Source of the DNA: Algoriphagus sp.
GTDB lineage: Bacteria; Bacteroidota; Bacteroidia; Cytophagales; Cyclobacteriaceae
DNA: 64,000 nt
Direction of reading: 5' to 3'
Assembly: GCF_013373065.1 (NCBI RefSeq)
Contig: NZ_JABXIN010000013.1
Span: 303,962 to 367,961 of the forward strand
The notes beneath the pieces are model-generated. The model did no database searches and had not been told where the DNA came from. It was given only the letters and a program-made list of their open reading frames with translations. Of this stretch, positions 50,324 through 60,003 are shown piece after piece. How positions within the stretch are numbered: position 1 is the first letter of the stretch; each line of letters opens with the position of its first letter. Made by a program: the position numbers and the translations under genes.

Positions 50324-51937
50324 ATGGCAGGAGTAAAAGAGACACCTAGACAGCGGATGATCGGGATGATGTACCTGGTTTTGACGGCCCTATTGGCCCT
50401 CCAGGTAAGTAACCAGATCCTCCAGAAATTTATCCTCATCAATGATGGGATGGAGCGAACCTCCCGCAATTACATATTAGATAACCAAAATGCGGTTAGT
50501 TCGATTGAGTATACTGTAGAGCAGCAGGGGAATAATGAGCGAGACGTTCCTAAAGTTGCTGCAGCACAGCAAATTCGTGAAGCTTCCAAAGAAATTTATG
50601 ATTACTTGGAGGTTTTGAAGCGAGATTTGATTGAGCAATCCAATGCAAAAAATGACGAAGGTAATTTCGTCAATGCAGCGTTGAAAAATACTGAAGTTGC
50701 TGGAAACATGTTTGTGAATTCCGGTAAGGGAGAAGAATTGAAAGAAACGCTCAATGCGTATCCCGCTAAAGTTGAAGAAATCCTTTCCAGTGTTGGAATT
50801 ACAGATTTGAAATTTGAGCGAATTGCCTTAGATGCATCAGAAATTCCGCTTTTTGCAAATAATCGAGAAGTTAATGGGAAAAGTTTCGTTGCATTGAACT
50901 TCGTGAAGTCTCCAGTAGGAGCCGTATTGGCTTTGCTTTCTCAATATCAAAATGAAGTATTGAATATTGAAAGTGAGGCTTTGACAAACATTGCAAACAC
51001 TATCGGTTCATTTTATTTCAAAGCCGATATTACAGAAGCAAAGATTTCTGCTGTTTCGAATATTGTAGCAGCAGGTACTAAATTCGAAGCAACTATGTTT
51101 ATTGCTTCTTCTTCCTCCTCTGCTCGTCCTGCCATGTCCTTGGACGGTCGTCAAATCGAAGTGGACGAGAAAGGATTTGGTAGAATTGAATTTACTGCAA
51201 CTCCTGCTTCAGAATATGATGATAGAGGTTTGGCTAGACGGGTATTGTCTGGTGAAATTGTAACCAACATCGGTGGTGAAGATCAAGTTTTGCCAGTTGA
51301 ATATGAATACTTCGTTGCGCAACCAGTTGTAAAAGTTTCTTCAGAGGTTGTGCAGCAATTGTATGCTGATTGTGCGAATGAATTGTTAATTGAAGTTCCA
51401 GCCTTGGGAAATACCTATGCGCCTGAGTTCAATGTCAGCAATGGACAAGCTATCAAAGGAAATTCTCCAGGTCAAGTGACAATTATTCCAGGTGCAACTG
51501 GTAAAGTCACGATCGGTGTAAGTTCAGGTGGAAATAAAATCGACGACGTAACGTTTGATATTAAGCCTGTGCCTGCTCCATCACTTGTTCCTACCATGTC
51601 TAATGGAAGTCCAGTTGATATTGCACAAGCGCAGGCAATTGGTTCTTTGACTGGGTTACAATTACGAGCAGTTCCGGAACCAACATTTGGTAGAACAATG
51701 GCTAAAGATGCAAACTTTGAAGTAACAGGAGGTGAACTTCGATTGCTTCGAAACGAGGTTCCAAGACAGACCGTAAGGATTTCTTCTGGAAACAACCTTG
51801 CTATGCGTCAATTGCTTGAAAGTGCCCGGCCTGGGGACGATATCGTGATCGAAGTAAACCAAGTAACTCGTACCAACTTTAGAGGTAATAAGATTCCTTC
51901 TGAGTTAAGACAAATTATTCGTATCGCGATTAAATAA
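50324..51937 (+). CDS. gldM: T9SS motor-shaft protein GldM (PorM)
   Basis: The 537-residue protein has a cytoplasmic tip, the typical opening E-T-P-R-Q-R-M-I-G-M-M-Y-L-V-L-T-A-L-L-A-L-Q-V with one transmembrane helix (about 12-32), and then a long periplasmic region of four domains (an N-terminal helical one followed by beta domains). GldM spans the periplasm as a dimer, linking the GldL motor to the GldK/GldN ring. Length is normal. gldN follows after 24 bases. Confidence 0.96.
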   Translation: MAGVKETPRQRMIGMMYLVLTALLALQVSNQILQKFILINDGMERTSRNYILDNQNAVSSIEYTVEQQGNNERDVPKVAAAQQIREASKEIYDYLEVLKRDLIEQSNAKNDEGNFVNAALKNTEVAGNMFVNSGKGEELKETLNAYPAKVEEILSSVGITDLKFERIALDASEIPLFANNREVNGKSFVALNFVKSPVGAVLALLSQYQNEVLNIESEALTNIANTIGSFYFKADITEAKISAVSNIVAAGTKFEATMFIASSSSSARPAMSLDGRQIEVDEKGFGRIEFTATPASEYDDRGLARRVLSGEIVTNIGGEDQVLPVEYEYFVAQPVVKVSSEVVQQLYADCANELLIEVPALGNTYAPEFNVSNGQAIKGNSPGQVTIIPGATGKVTIGVSSGGNKIDDVTFDIKPVPAPSLVPTMSNGSPVDIAQAQAIGSLTGLQLRAVPEPTFGRTMAKDANFEVTGGELRLLRNEVPRQTVRISSGNNLAMRQLLESARPGDDIVIEVNQVTRTNFRGNKIPSELRQIIRIAIK

Positions 51938-51961
51938 TAAGCGTCGAAAAGTTTAAAGATT

Positions 51962-52777
51962 ATGAAAAAGATCCTTCAATATTCCCTAGTTATCATCTTG
52001 ATGGCAGCTGTGTCTTGGACATTTGAAGCCCAAGCACAGGTCGCGACAAGCGTTAATCCTTCAGGATATGGCGACCGTCAGTTTCAGATGGATACTATTT
52101 TTTCGTCCAAGCGGATTCGCGAAGATGATAAAATGTATCAAATCGGTGTTTGGAGGAGAATTGACCTTCGTGAAAAGTATAACCTTTCACTCTATGGTTC
52201 CGGTGATACCAAAACCAATGGAATTATCAACCAAATCTATAAGGCGGTAGTTGAAGAAAACGCTTTAGAGGTTTTTAGAGATGAAGATTTTACGCAACCG
52301 CTTTCCATTGCTGAGTTCCAAGAGAACTTCTGGTTGAATGCATTGGGAGATAGTATTTTCGTGAAGCAATTGTATTATCTGGATTTCAAAGAAGACTTTG
52401 TTTTTGATAAGCACCATTCAGATATGGTTTTTGATGTAAAATTCATCCATCTGGTAATGCCTTCTCAAACAAACTCAAATGCTGGTGAAAAGACCATTGG
52501 CTATATCCGATACAAAGATTTCTACAATTACTTTAAGGATCATCCTGAAGCTAGATGGATTAATTTCCAAAACCTATCAAAGAGCTTGACCTATGACCAA
52601 GCATTCGATACACGTTTGTTTAGATCAGTTGTGAGGAGATTTACAAATCCAGATGAGGCATTGATAGCAGATATGGTCAACCCTGATCATCCGAATCCAG
52701 AAATGCAATCTTATTTGGATGCTTTGGCCTTTGAGTACAAACTATTAGAATTTGAAAATTCCCTCTGGGAATGGTAA
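51962..52777 (+). CDS. gldN: T9SS periplasmic ring protein GldN (PorN)
   Basis: The 271-residue protein has a signal peptide (about 1-25, F-E-A-Q-A-Q) and the GldN domain, with V-W-R-R-I-D-L-R-E-K-Y-N and Y-Y-L-D-F-K-E-D-F-V-F as typical segments. It forms the outer-membrane-associated ring with GldK and contacts GldM. It ends the gldKLMN operon and is followed by a strong terminator that overlaps the end of convergent uvrC. Confidence 0.95.
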   Translation: MKKILQYSLVIILMAAVSWTFEAQAQVATSVNPSGYGDRQFQMDTIFSSKRIREDDKMYQIGVWRRIDLREKYNLSLYGSGDTKTNGIINQIYKAVVEENALEVFRDEDFTQPLSIAEFQENFWLNALGDSIFVKQLYYLDFKEDFVFDKHHSDMVFDVKFIHLVMPSQTNSNAGEKTIGYIRYKDFYNYFKDHPEARWINFQNLSKSLTYDQAFDTRLFRSVVRRFTNPDEALIADMVNPDHPNPEMQSYLDALAFEYKLLEFENSLWEW

Positions 52778-52780
52778 TAA

Positions 52781-52813
52781 TAAAGGGAGCCTAATCGCTC
52801 CCTTTATTTTTTT
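52781..52813 (+). terminator. Terminator of the gldKLMN operon
   Basis: A perfect 10-bp stem TAAAGGGAGC (52781-52790) / GCTCCCTTTA (52797-52806) with a 6-nt loop is followed by TTTTTTT. Its right half overlaps the last codons of uvrC on the other strand. Confidence 0.92.
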
Positions 52814-54599
52814 CTATCCATTCCGATAATTCCTTTGCTCTGCTTTTCCCGATTACTGCTGCAATTTCCTCTTCGCTAGCTTCCTTAATCTTTTTTACCG
52901 ATTTGAAATGTTTAAGTAGTTTATTGGCTGTGGTTTCCCCGATTCCTGGGATTGCTGTCAGCTGAGTTCCAAATGCATTTTTGCTTCGTACTTTTCGGTG
53001 AAAAGTTATAGCAAAACGATGCGCTTCATCTCGGATTCGTTGTAAAAGCCGTAAGCTTTCTGATTTTTTATCGATGTGAATAGGATACATGTCCCCTGGG
53101 AAATAAATTTCCTCCAATCTCTTTGCAATTCCAATAATGGGCATTTTTCCGTAGATCCCAAGTTCCTGTAATGCTTCTACCGCTGCTGAAAGCTGTCCTT
53201 TTCCCCCATCAATCACAATCAATTTGGGAAGGCTTTTTCCCTCTTCCAATAAGCGTTTGTAACGTCTCCCCACAATTTCTTTCATGCTTGCAAAATCATT
53301 TGCTCCAATTACAGTTTTGATGTGGAAATGGAGGTACTCTTTCACGGCTGGTTTGCCATTTAAAAAACAAACCATACTCCCCACCGGGCTACTTCCTTGA
53401 ATGTTGGAGTTATCGAAGCATTCAATATGATCAGGTATATCCGGTAAACTCAGGTCCTCTTGAAGTTGACGGATGACTCGGTCTTTTTTGTCTTTATTCA
53501 GCCCCTGAAGAAGCGCTTTTTCTTGTTTGTAGAATCGAGCATTCTTTAAGGATAGTTCAATTAGCTTCTTTTTGTCGCCAATTTTCGGATTAACTAGATT
53601 TAATCCATCAATGGGGTTTTGGATTTCAAAAGGAACCAAGACCTCTTCCGCATCACTTTGAAACTGATCTTGTAATCGAATCAAGGCAGTTAGTAAAAGT
53701 TCCTCTCCAGTTTCATCGAGTTTCTTTTTGAGTTCTACATTCTTAGAGACGATTAAAGCTCCATTTTTAACCCGCATGTAATTAACATAAGCATATTTCT
53801 CATCTGATACGATCGTACAGACATCGTGATTGTGGATGGAAGGATTGGCAACAAGGGATTTGGCTTGATATTTCTCCAATAAATCCAGTTTTTCCTTTGC
53901 TCGCTGTGCTTTTTCGAATTCCAGGTTTTCTGCGAATTTCTGCATTTCCTGTTTGAAATAGGCTTTGGGTAAGCCTAGATTCCCCTTAAGAATATGTTTA
54001 GCTTGATCCAAATCTTTGAGGTAATCCGATTCTTTTTGTAAGCCAACGCAAGGCCCTTGGCAATTGCCAATATGATATTCGAGGCAGACTTTGTATTTCC
54101 CTTCCTGGACTTTATAGGGAGAGAGATCCAGTTTGCAAGTTCGGATTGTGAATAAGGATCGAATCAAATCCAATACATTATTCATGGCTTTGACACTTGC
54201 AAAGGGTCCGTAATAGGTTCCTCTTCCAGGAATCATTTTTCGGGTCTGAAAAATTCGGGGGAAATGCTCTTTGGTTACTAGTAAATAGGGGTAGGTTTTA
54301 TCATCCCGAAGTAAAATATTGTACTTCGGTTGGGATTTTTTGATCAGGTTATTCTCCAACAAAAGCGCATCAAACTCGGAATTAACCAGGGTGATTTCAA
54401 TCCGTTTAATTTCCCGAACCATCCGTCGAGTCTTAAGGTTGACTCCTGTGTTTTTATTGAAGTAGCTGCTGACCCGCTTCTTTAGGCTTTTTGCCTTTCC
54501 GACATAGATTAATTCTCCTTCGGTATTGAAATATTTGTAAACCCCTGGATGATCGGGGAGAAGGTTATATTCATCGGGTTGAAAGGAAGAAGATTCCAT
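52791..54599 (-). CDS. uvrC: UvrABC nucleotide excision repair subunit C
   Basis: The 602-residue protein has the N-terminal GIY-YIG nuclease domain (about 14-95; P-G-V-Y-K-Y and Y-V-G-K-A), a UVR motif near 195-230, the RNase-H-like nuclease domain with E-C-F-D-N-S-N-I-Q-G and V-I-D-G-G-K-G-Q-L, and two helix-hairpin-helix motifs at the end (I-P-G-I-G-E-T-T-A-N-K-L). It makes both cuts in nucleotide excision repair. It is transcribed after PBP1A but with a terminator in between, so it probably has its own promoter close to 54600. Confidence 0.98.
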   Translation of the reverse strand: MESSSFQPDEYNLLPDHPGVYKYFNTEGELIYVGKAKSLKKRVSSYFNKNTGVNLKTRRMVREIKRIEITLVNSEFDALLLENNLIKKSQPKYNILLRDDKTYPYLLVTKEHFPRIFQTRKMIPGRGTYYGPFASVKAMNNVLDLIRSLFTIRTCKLDLSPYKVQEGKYKVCLEYHIGNCQGPCVGLQKESDYLKDLDQAKHILKGNLGLPKAYFKQEMQKFAENLEFEKAQRAKEKLDLLEKYQAKSLVANPSIHNHDVCTIVSDEKYAYVNYMRVKNGALIVSKNVELKKKLDETGEELLLTALIRLQDQFQSDAEEVLVPFEIQNPIDGLNLVNPKIGDKKKLIELSLKNARFYKQEKALLQGLNKDKKDRVIRQLQEDLSLPDIPDHIECFDNSNIQGSSPVGSMVCFLNGKPAVKEYLHFHIKTVIGANDFASMKEIVGRRYKRLLEEGKSLPKLIVIDGGKGQLSAAVEALQELGIYGKMPIIGIAKRLEEIYFPGDMYPIHIDKKSESLRLLQRIRDEAHRFAITFHRKVRSKNAFGTQLTAIPGIGETTANKLLKHFKSVKKIKEASEEEIAAVIGKSRAKELSEWIEKNKGSD

Positions 54600-54610
54600 A
54601 AGCCTAAATT

Positions 54611-54643
54611 AAAAAAACAGCTTTGAAGGAAAGCTGTTTTTTT
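54611..54643 (-). terminator. Terminator between PBP1A and uvrC
   Basis: A long stem AAAAAACAGCTTT / AAAGCTGTTTTTT with a 5-nt loop (54612-54642) has A/T runs at both flanks. It lies just beyond the PBP1A stop on the minus strand and could act in either direction. Confidence 0.85.
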
Positions 54644-54664
54644 AACGCGAATAATTATTTGAAT

Positions 54665-56968
54665 TTAAAAGTCGTTCTTTTTGGCATCGTAATCAAAATC
54701 CACGAATCGTTGGCTTTCCTGCTCATAGACATCGCAATCAATTTCAATGCTTAATGGTCGCTCGGGACGAGGGAAAGGACCTTTTGTATAGCCTAGGTCT
54801 TTATCGGCATAGACTTTTTCCATGTATTTTACCCAGACTGGCCGTGCTGTCCGGCTACCTTGGCCGGCTATCCAGCTTCGGAAGTGAATAGCCCGGTCAT
54901 CTCCACCGACCCATACGCCGGAAACCAAGTCTTTGCTGATGCCCATATACCATCCATCGGATGCATTTTGGGTAGTCCCTGTTTTTCCTCCCAATTCATT
55001 TCCTTCACGAAGACTCCAAGGCACCCCTTGACTGGTTCCTGATTCTTCTTCAAAACCCCCTCGAAGCATGTAGGTCATCAGGTACGCATGTTCCTCACTC
55101 ATAGCCGGGCGTTTTTTAGGCGTAAACTGTTGAATGACATTTCCATTCTTGTCTTCAATTCGATCGATGTAGAAGGGGGTTGTATATTCTCCTTTATTGA
55201 CAAAGGTTCCAAAAGCTCCAACCATTTCGAAAACAGATACATCGTTTACCCCCAAGGAAAGTGCTGGGACTTCTTCCAAATCACTGGTTACGCCAATTCG
55301 TTTTGCGGTTTCAACCACCACTTTTGGGCTCAGCTTCTTCATCATATAAGCTGTGATAGAATTGACGGATTGAGCCATTGCCTTTCGGATCGTCATTTTT
55401 TCATAAGTGAACTCTCCATTGGCATTGGAAGGACTCCAAGCCGGCTGACCGGGGATGAAAACTTCCACAGGCTGATCGATTACGGAATAGCAAGGACTGT
55501 AACCATTTTCAATGGCTGCTGCATAAACAAAAGGCTTGAAAGTGGATCCAGGCTGTCGTTTCCCCTGTTTAACATGGTCAAACTTGAAGTATTTGTGATC
55601 AATTCCTCCAACCCATGCTTTGATATGACCAGTATGAGGATCCATACTCATTAAGCCTGTCTGAAGAAACTTCTTGTAGTACCGCAAAGAATCCATCGTG
55701 CTCATGAGCGTGTCGATTTCCCCCTCCCAGGAAAAAACCCTCATTGGTTTTTTCTCATTGAGTTTAATGTTAATGGAATCCTCATCGTTTTTATAGCGAA
55801 GTTTTAATAATCGGTAAGCTTCTGTTCGCTTCACTGCCGTTTCGATGAAGTTAGGAATCACACGGTTTTCACTATCCACCCAAGGTTCCCGACCATTCAT
55901 TTCTTTGTAAAAAGCTTTTTGCAATTCTTTCATATGCTCGGCTACCGCTTCTTCTGCATAGCGTTGCATTCTGCTATCGATGGTAGTGTAAATTCTTAAT
56001 CCATCCCCAAAGAGATCATATGAAGAACCGTCAGGCTTTAGGTTTTCCTTGGTCCATTTTAATAGATCGGCTTTAAGGATTTCGCGAAAATAGGTTGCCA
56101 AGCCCTTGTTGTGGTTGGCGACATTGTAATCCAATTCAATGGGAAGTTGGGAAATGGAATCGTACTCCGTTTCAGAAAGCGCATCATTCTTCACCATTTG
56201 TGAGAGTACCGTGTTTCTTCTTCGAAGTGAATTATCCGGATTATAAACCGGGGAGTAATAGGTTGGTGCTTTAAATAAGCCTACCAATACGGCTGCTTCT
56301 TGAAGATTCAATTCAGAAGGTTGCTTATTGAAGAAGGTCTCTGATGCCGTTTTGATTCCGTAAGCATTGGAGCCGAATTCAGAGGTATTCAGGTAGAGCG
56401 TTAAAATTTCCTTTTTTGTATAAGCCTTCTCCAATTGGGTAGCTACAATCCATTCTTTAGTTTTGATGATAAGCATCCGCAAGCCCGGTACCGAGCTTAA
56501 TAGACCCTGATTGGCATCTGTTCGAGTTTTGAATAGGTTTTTTGCGGTTTGCTGACTCAAGGTGGAACCACCACCTGCATCTTGTCCTAAAAGGATGGAT
56601 TTTACAAAAACCCGAATCATGGCTTTTAGATCAATCCCAGAGTGATCTTCAAATCGCACATCTTCTGTGGCAATAAGCGCATTGACAAGATTGGGAGAAA
56701 GTTCATTGTATGTGACAGGACTTCTGTTTTCTCGGTAATATGTACCTAGCAAAACCCCATCTGCTGAGTAGAGTTCGGAAGCGACTTCTGTATCAGGGTT
56801 TTCCAAGGCCTTGAAGTCAGGTAGCGGTCCAAAAAGCCCTAAAAAATTCACGCTGACCATCCAAACAAAAACAATGAACCCCAAAACGCCCGCGGCGAAG
56901 GCAATCCAAAGAATTTTAATGGTCTTATTCACCCAAGTTGGGGTAGTTGGTTTTTTTGATTTACTCAT
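54665..56968 (-). CDS. Bifunctional class A penicillin-binding protein (PBP1A type)
   Basis: The 767-residue protein has one transmembrane anchor (about 16-40), a GT51 transglycosylase domain (about 65-250; catalytic Glu102 in A-T-E-D-V-R-F, and S-T-L-S-Q-Q), and a transpeptidase domain with P-G-S-T-F-K-P-F (SxxK), S-V-N and G-K-T-G-T-T motifs. It polymerises and cross-links peptidoglycan. The start lies 2 bases after the stop of the porW-like gene, so the two are translated from one mRNA. This unusual partner may reflect the need to fit the T9SS rings into the wall. Confidence 0.95.
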   Translation of the reverse strand: MSKSKKPTTPTWVNKTIKILWIAFAAGVLGFIVFVWMVSVNFLGLFGPLPDFKALENPDTEVASELYSADGVLLGTYYRENRSPVTYNELSPNLVNALIATEDVRFEDHSGIDLKAMIRVFVKSILLGQDAGGGSTLSQQTAKNLFKTRTDANQGLLSSVPGLRMLIIKTKEWIVATQLEKAYTKKEILTLYLNTSEFGSNAYGIKTASETFFNKQPSELNLQEAAVLVGLFKAPTYYSPVYNPDNSLRRRNTVLSQMVKNDALSETEYDSISQLPIELDYNVANHNKGLATYFREILKADLLKWTKENLKPDGSSYDLFGDGLRIYTTIDSRMQRYAEEAVAEHMKELQKAFYKEMNGREPWVDSENRVIPNFIETAVKRTEAYRLLKLRYKNDEDSINIKLNEKKPMRVFSWEGEIDTLMSTMDSLRYYKKFLQTGLMSMDPHTGHIKAWVGGIDHKYFKFDHVKQGKRQPGSTFKPFVYAAAIENGYSPCYSVIDQPVEVFIPGQPAWSPSNANGEFTYEKMTIRKAMAQSVNSITAYMMKKLSPKVVVETAKRIGVTSDLEEVPALSLGVNDVSVFEMVGAFGTFVNKGEYTTPFYIDRIEDKNGNVIQQFTPKKRPAMSEEHAYLMTYMLRGGFEEESGTSQGVPWSLREGNELGGKTGTTQNASDGWYMGISKDLVSGVWVGGDDRAIHFRSWIAGQGSRTARPVWVKYMEKVYADKDLGYTKGPFPRPERPLSIEIDCDVYEQESQRFVDFDYDAKKNDF

Positions 56969-56970
56969 AA

Positions 56971-59589
56971 TTAATAGACGGCCTTGAAGAAGGTTCGGTA
57001 TTCGTCAATATTTTTAGTTCGATTTAGTGTCTGGAAGTTTTCAATCGAAATGAAAAAGGCATTTTTCTTGATTTCTTCTGTAATTGTTGAAGACTCAAAG
57101 TCTTCCATGAATTTATTATAGTAAGCTTTTGCTTTTTCAGCGTCACTAAATGGGCTAATGATGAAAATGGCATTTTCCTGATTCATATTCATATTGCCTG
57201 TGCGAAGCCTCGCATTTGAGAAATTTTTTGCATGGAAATTTTCCAGGTCATTTATTACTCCTTGCGCTTGCTCAGCCTCTTCCGGACTCATTACCAAAAC
57301 CATAATATGAGTTTGGCCTTCATTTATTTTGAATGGCGAATCTACCAAATTTGGTCGATTGTCTGTTGAGTCGGCTGAAGTCAACACTTGATTTGCTGAA
57401 TCCAGGGCTGTAGAATCTACTGGACTTAATGCTGCAAGTTCTTCTTTTGTTAGCAAGGGTTTTAGCATATTCCTTGCCAATTCTACCAATTGTTCATCTT
57501 GAGAATTTTCAATATATGTTTCCAATCGGTTTCGGAATCGGTCTTTGCTTTCAATTTTTCCGGTTACCATAATGTCGAGGAGCAAAAGACGCTCTGTATT
57601 CCTGGTCAAGGGATATTCTTCCAAGGTTTTAAGAATCAATTGTCTCGCTTGCCGGTATTGGTCTTTATAATAAAGGTCATAGGCATCTTCGTAATTTTTG
57701 GATGAAGCTAAATAGGCCAAATTACCCGAGGCGGCATCCGGATTATTTACCGAGAAGGTGTATTGGGATTCTGGATATTCCCGGTTGAGCCTACTGACAT
57801 ATTGCTGGAAGTTTCCGCCCCGATCCTTTTGGGCGAGATATAATAAATAATAGGCTTCTGGTTTTCTACTACTAGTAGGATACTCACGTACCAAAACTTC
57901 CAAATTATCGATACTAGCCTCTACTTCCTCCAAGTCGAAATAGAGCAGTTTACCCAATTCGAAATAAGATTCTTCCAGCTCCTCATTTAGGCTGGCAATT
58001 TCTTCTTCTCCTTGCGGTATTTGATCTAATAAGCTTTCAATATCAGGGAGCTGACTTAGGAGATTGTTTTCCTCTTCTGAGCTGAGTGAATCTGCTTTTG
58101 ATTCCGGTTGGCTCGCAGTACTGCTTTGAAAAATAGCTGCGCTTCTTCTCCAATTATCCTGAAGCGGGCGATTACCCCAAGTTCTCCGAAAATCAATGGC
58201 CCCTTGCTGCATGGCGACCGCATTATCAAAGTAAAATGTAGAACCGGATCCTTTATCGGAAAAGGCCAAAAGGTTGTCAAAAATACTGCTGCTTTTAGGT
58301 TGTTCTTTTTCCCTTGCTTCGGCTAATAGGCGTTCTTCCTCTTTTCGAATAAACTGCTCGGCAATCTGCCGCTGCTCCTCTTCGCTTAGACCACTCAATC
58401 GGATCAAGCTATCATTGCTTTGAATTCGCTCTACATGAAAAACGAACTGATCGAGTACTTCTTTTTGACTGGCAATTTGACTGGCGACAGGATCGGTAGG
58501 CTTTATATAAGTGAGGGCAGAATCCAAATAATATTTCGTTGCCCGATAATCGCTGTATTCATCCAAATAAATCGACGCTAGTTTTTGATAGATATATCCC
58601 TTGAGTCTTGGATTGCTACCTGGTTCCTTTGCCGCTTGATGTAGTAAATCTACAGTGAGGGGTAAATCTCCTTGTTTTTCTTCAAAAAGAGCCCGCTCGT
58701 AAACGACTACATCTTTCAAATCTTTGTTTTTAGGGTCCTTGTAGAGTGCTTCATAGTAGTTGCGGACCTTCCGTAAGTCTTTACTGGCATTTAGCTCTGC
58801 CACTTGCTGCGCATATAGTTGTGCAAAAAAAGCACGCTCGTAAGGAGGGTTTCCTTCTTGAGCTTTGTTATAAAAATCGTAGGCCAAGTTGTCCAATCCT
58901 TCCCGTTGGTAGCGCTGGGCAAGGATAAAATAAATGCGGGAGGCTTCTTTTTTGTTTTTTGAATATTCAATGGCCCGGTCCAATGCCCCGATTATCCCAT
59001 TTTGATCATTTCGCTTTTCGTAGTAATAGGCGAGGGTTCTATACAACTCGAAGCGGTTGTCGTCAGAAATTCGTTGTTCTTTGGAAAGGTAATCGATGGT
59101 GAAATTGGCGTTTTCAATTTCTCCTAAGTCCACATAAATACGAAGCAAGCCAATCAATGCCTGATGACGTAGGTCTCGATCTTTGCTTTCGACATTCACA
59201 TATTTGAGTGTGTTTTTTGCATCGTCAAAATCTGCCTGTAGGTAATCGATTTTACCCAACAAGTAATAGCTGTCATCCACCCACTTCGAAATTCGGTGCC
59301 ACTCGATCGCTTTGGATGCCAATTCTCTGGCAGATTCCAACTTTTCAGCATTTCCCTGAATAACTCCGGAGTCAATTGGAATGAAAACAGGCAAAACCTG
59401 CGTGTAATCTTCGTTATAACCTTGATTGTTTTCTGCTAATACCTCCTCAATTTTCACGTCAGTGAGGTAGAAGGCATTGTAATGAGATGTGAGGTTATGA
59501 AAAGCCCGATTGGTAAAGGTGTCCCGCTCAGAAGAGCAAGCCGCCAAGAGTAGGAGGAAAAGGAAAAGAACTCTATTTAAAAAACGCAT
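56971..59589 (-). CDS. PorW/SprE-like TPR lipoprotein of the type IX secretion system
   Basis: The 872-residue protein has a lipobox ending in Cys18 (L-L-L-L-A-A-C-S). Tetratricopeptide repeats run from about residue 85 to 370 and again from about 540 to 690, with a Ser/Glu-rich stretch between. A C-terminal domain has I-M-V-L-V-M-S-P-E-E-A and A-K-A-Y-Y-N-K-F. This layout fits PorW of Porphyromonas and SprE of Flavobacterium, lipoproteins that bridge the T9SS core to the translocon. It is cotranscribed with PBP1A. The gldKLMN operon is 4 kb away on the other strand. Confidence 0.85.
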   Translation of the reverse strand: MRFLNRVLFLFLLLLAACSSERDTFTNRAFHNLTSHYNAFYLTDVKIEEVLAENNQGYNEDYTQVLPVFIPIDSGVIQGNAEKLESARELASKAIEWHRISKWVDDSYYLLGKIDYLQADFDDAKNTLKYVNVESKDRDLRHQALIGLLRIYVDLGEIENANFTIDYLSKEQRISDDNRFELYRTLAYYYEKRNDQNGIIGALDRAIEYSKNKKEASRIYFILAQRYQREGLDNLAYDFYNKAQEGNPPYERAFFAQLYAQQVAELNASKDLRKVRNYYEALYKDPKNKDLKDVVVYERALFEEKQGDLPLTVDLLHQAAKEPGSNPRLKGYIYQKLASIYLDEYSDYRATKYYLDSALTYIKPTDPVASQIASQKEVLDQFVFHVERIQSNDSLIRLSGLSEEEQRQIAEQFIRKEEERLLAEAREKEQPKSSSIFDNLLAFSDKGSGSTFYFDNAVAMQQGAIDFRRTWGNRPLQDNWRRSAAIFQSSTASQPESKADSLSSEEENNLLSQLPDIESLLDQIPQGEEEIASLNEELEESYFELGKLLYFDLEEVEASIDNLEVLVREYPTSSRKPEAYYLLYLAQKDRGGNFQQYVSRLNREYPESQYTFSVNNPDAASGNLAYLASSKNYEDAYDLYYKDQYRQARQLILKTLEEYPLTRNTERLLLLDIMVTGKIESKDRFRNRLETYIENSQDEQLVELARNMLKPLLTKEELAALSPVDSTALDSANQVLTSADSTDNRPNLVDSPFKINEGQTHIMVLVMSPEEAEQAQGVINDLENFHAKNFSNARLRTGNMNMNQENAIFIISPFSDAEKAKAYYNKFMEDFESSTITEEIKKNAFFISIENFQTLNRTKNIDEYRTFFKAVY

Positions 59590-59718
59590 GCAGACTTTCA
59601 GAATTGATTAGCAAAATAGTCTTTATTGGACAAAAGAGGAACGATTCGGGATTTCTATTTATTTCAAAAGAAGGGCCATAACCGGATGCACGGAGAAAAT
59701 TTTACCTAATTTAAGAGA

Positions 59719-59964
59719 ATGAATCCTTCCCAAAAGCCTTCGGATACAAAAGAAAAGAAGCCCATTCAAAACCCTCCGACCTTTGTGAAGTACATTGGGC
59801 TTTCGTTTCAGCTTTTCGCAATTATTGGAGCAGGAACTTGGTTTGGATGGTGGGTTCAGCAAAAATCCGCGATGAAATTCCCGCTTTGGCTGCTTTTATT
59901 CAGTTTTTTATCGGTTTTCGTTGCTTTTTATCAATTATGGCTATCCATGAAGCGGGATCAGTAG
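59719..59964 (+). CDS. atpZ: AtpZ/AtpI-family F0F1 ATPase accessory protein
   Basis: The 81-residue protein has two hydrophobic segments (about 27-47 and 52-74) after a Pro/Lys-rich head. The segment Y-I-G-L-S-F-Q-L-F-A-I-I-G-A-G-T-W-F-G-W matches AtpZ proteins that precede F-type ATPases, and G-x-x-x-G-W-W-V is typical. It may help c-ring assembly or ion uptake. It is the first gene of the plus-strand ATP synthase run and lies 39 bases before the next small membrane gene. Confidence 0.82.
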   Translation: MNPSQKPSDTKEKKPIQNPPTFVKYIGLSFQLFAIIGAGTWFGWWVQQKSAMKFPLWLLLFSFLSVFVAFYQLWLSMKRDQ

Positions 59965-59980
59965 TTTGGGCGAAATAGGC

Positions 59981-59988
59981 TACCTTTG
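59981..59988 (+). promoter_or_regulatory. Internal -7 element in the ATP synthase operon
   Basis: TACCTTTG is a perfect match to TAnnTTTG, 15 bases before the ATG at 60004. A TTTG at 59965-59968 is only 12 bases upstream, too near for a normal -33. It would start a transcript without atpZ. Confidence 0.5.
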
Positions 59989-60003
59989 CCAAAAAATAGA
60001 CTA

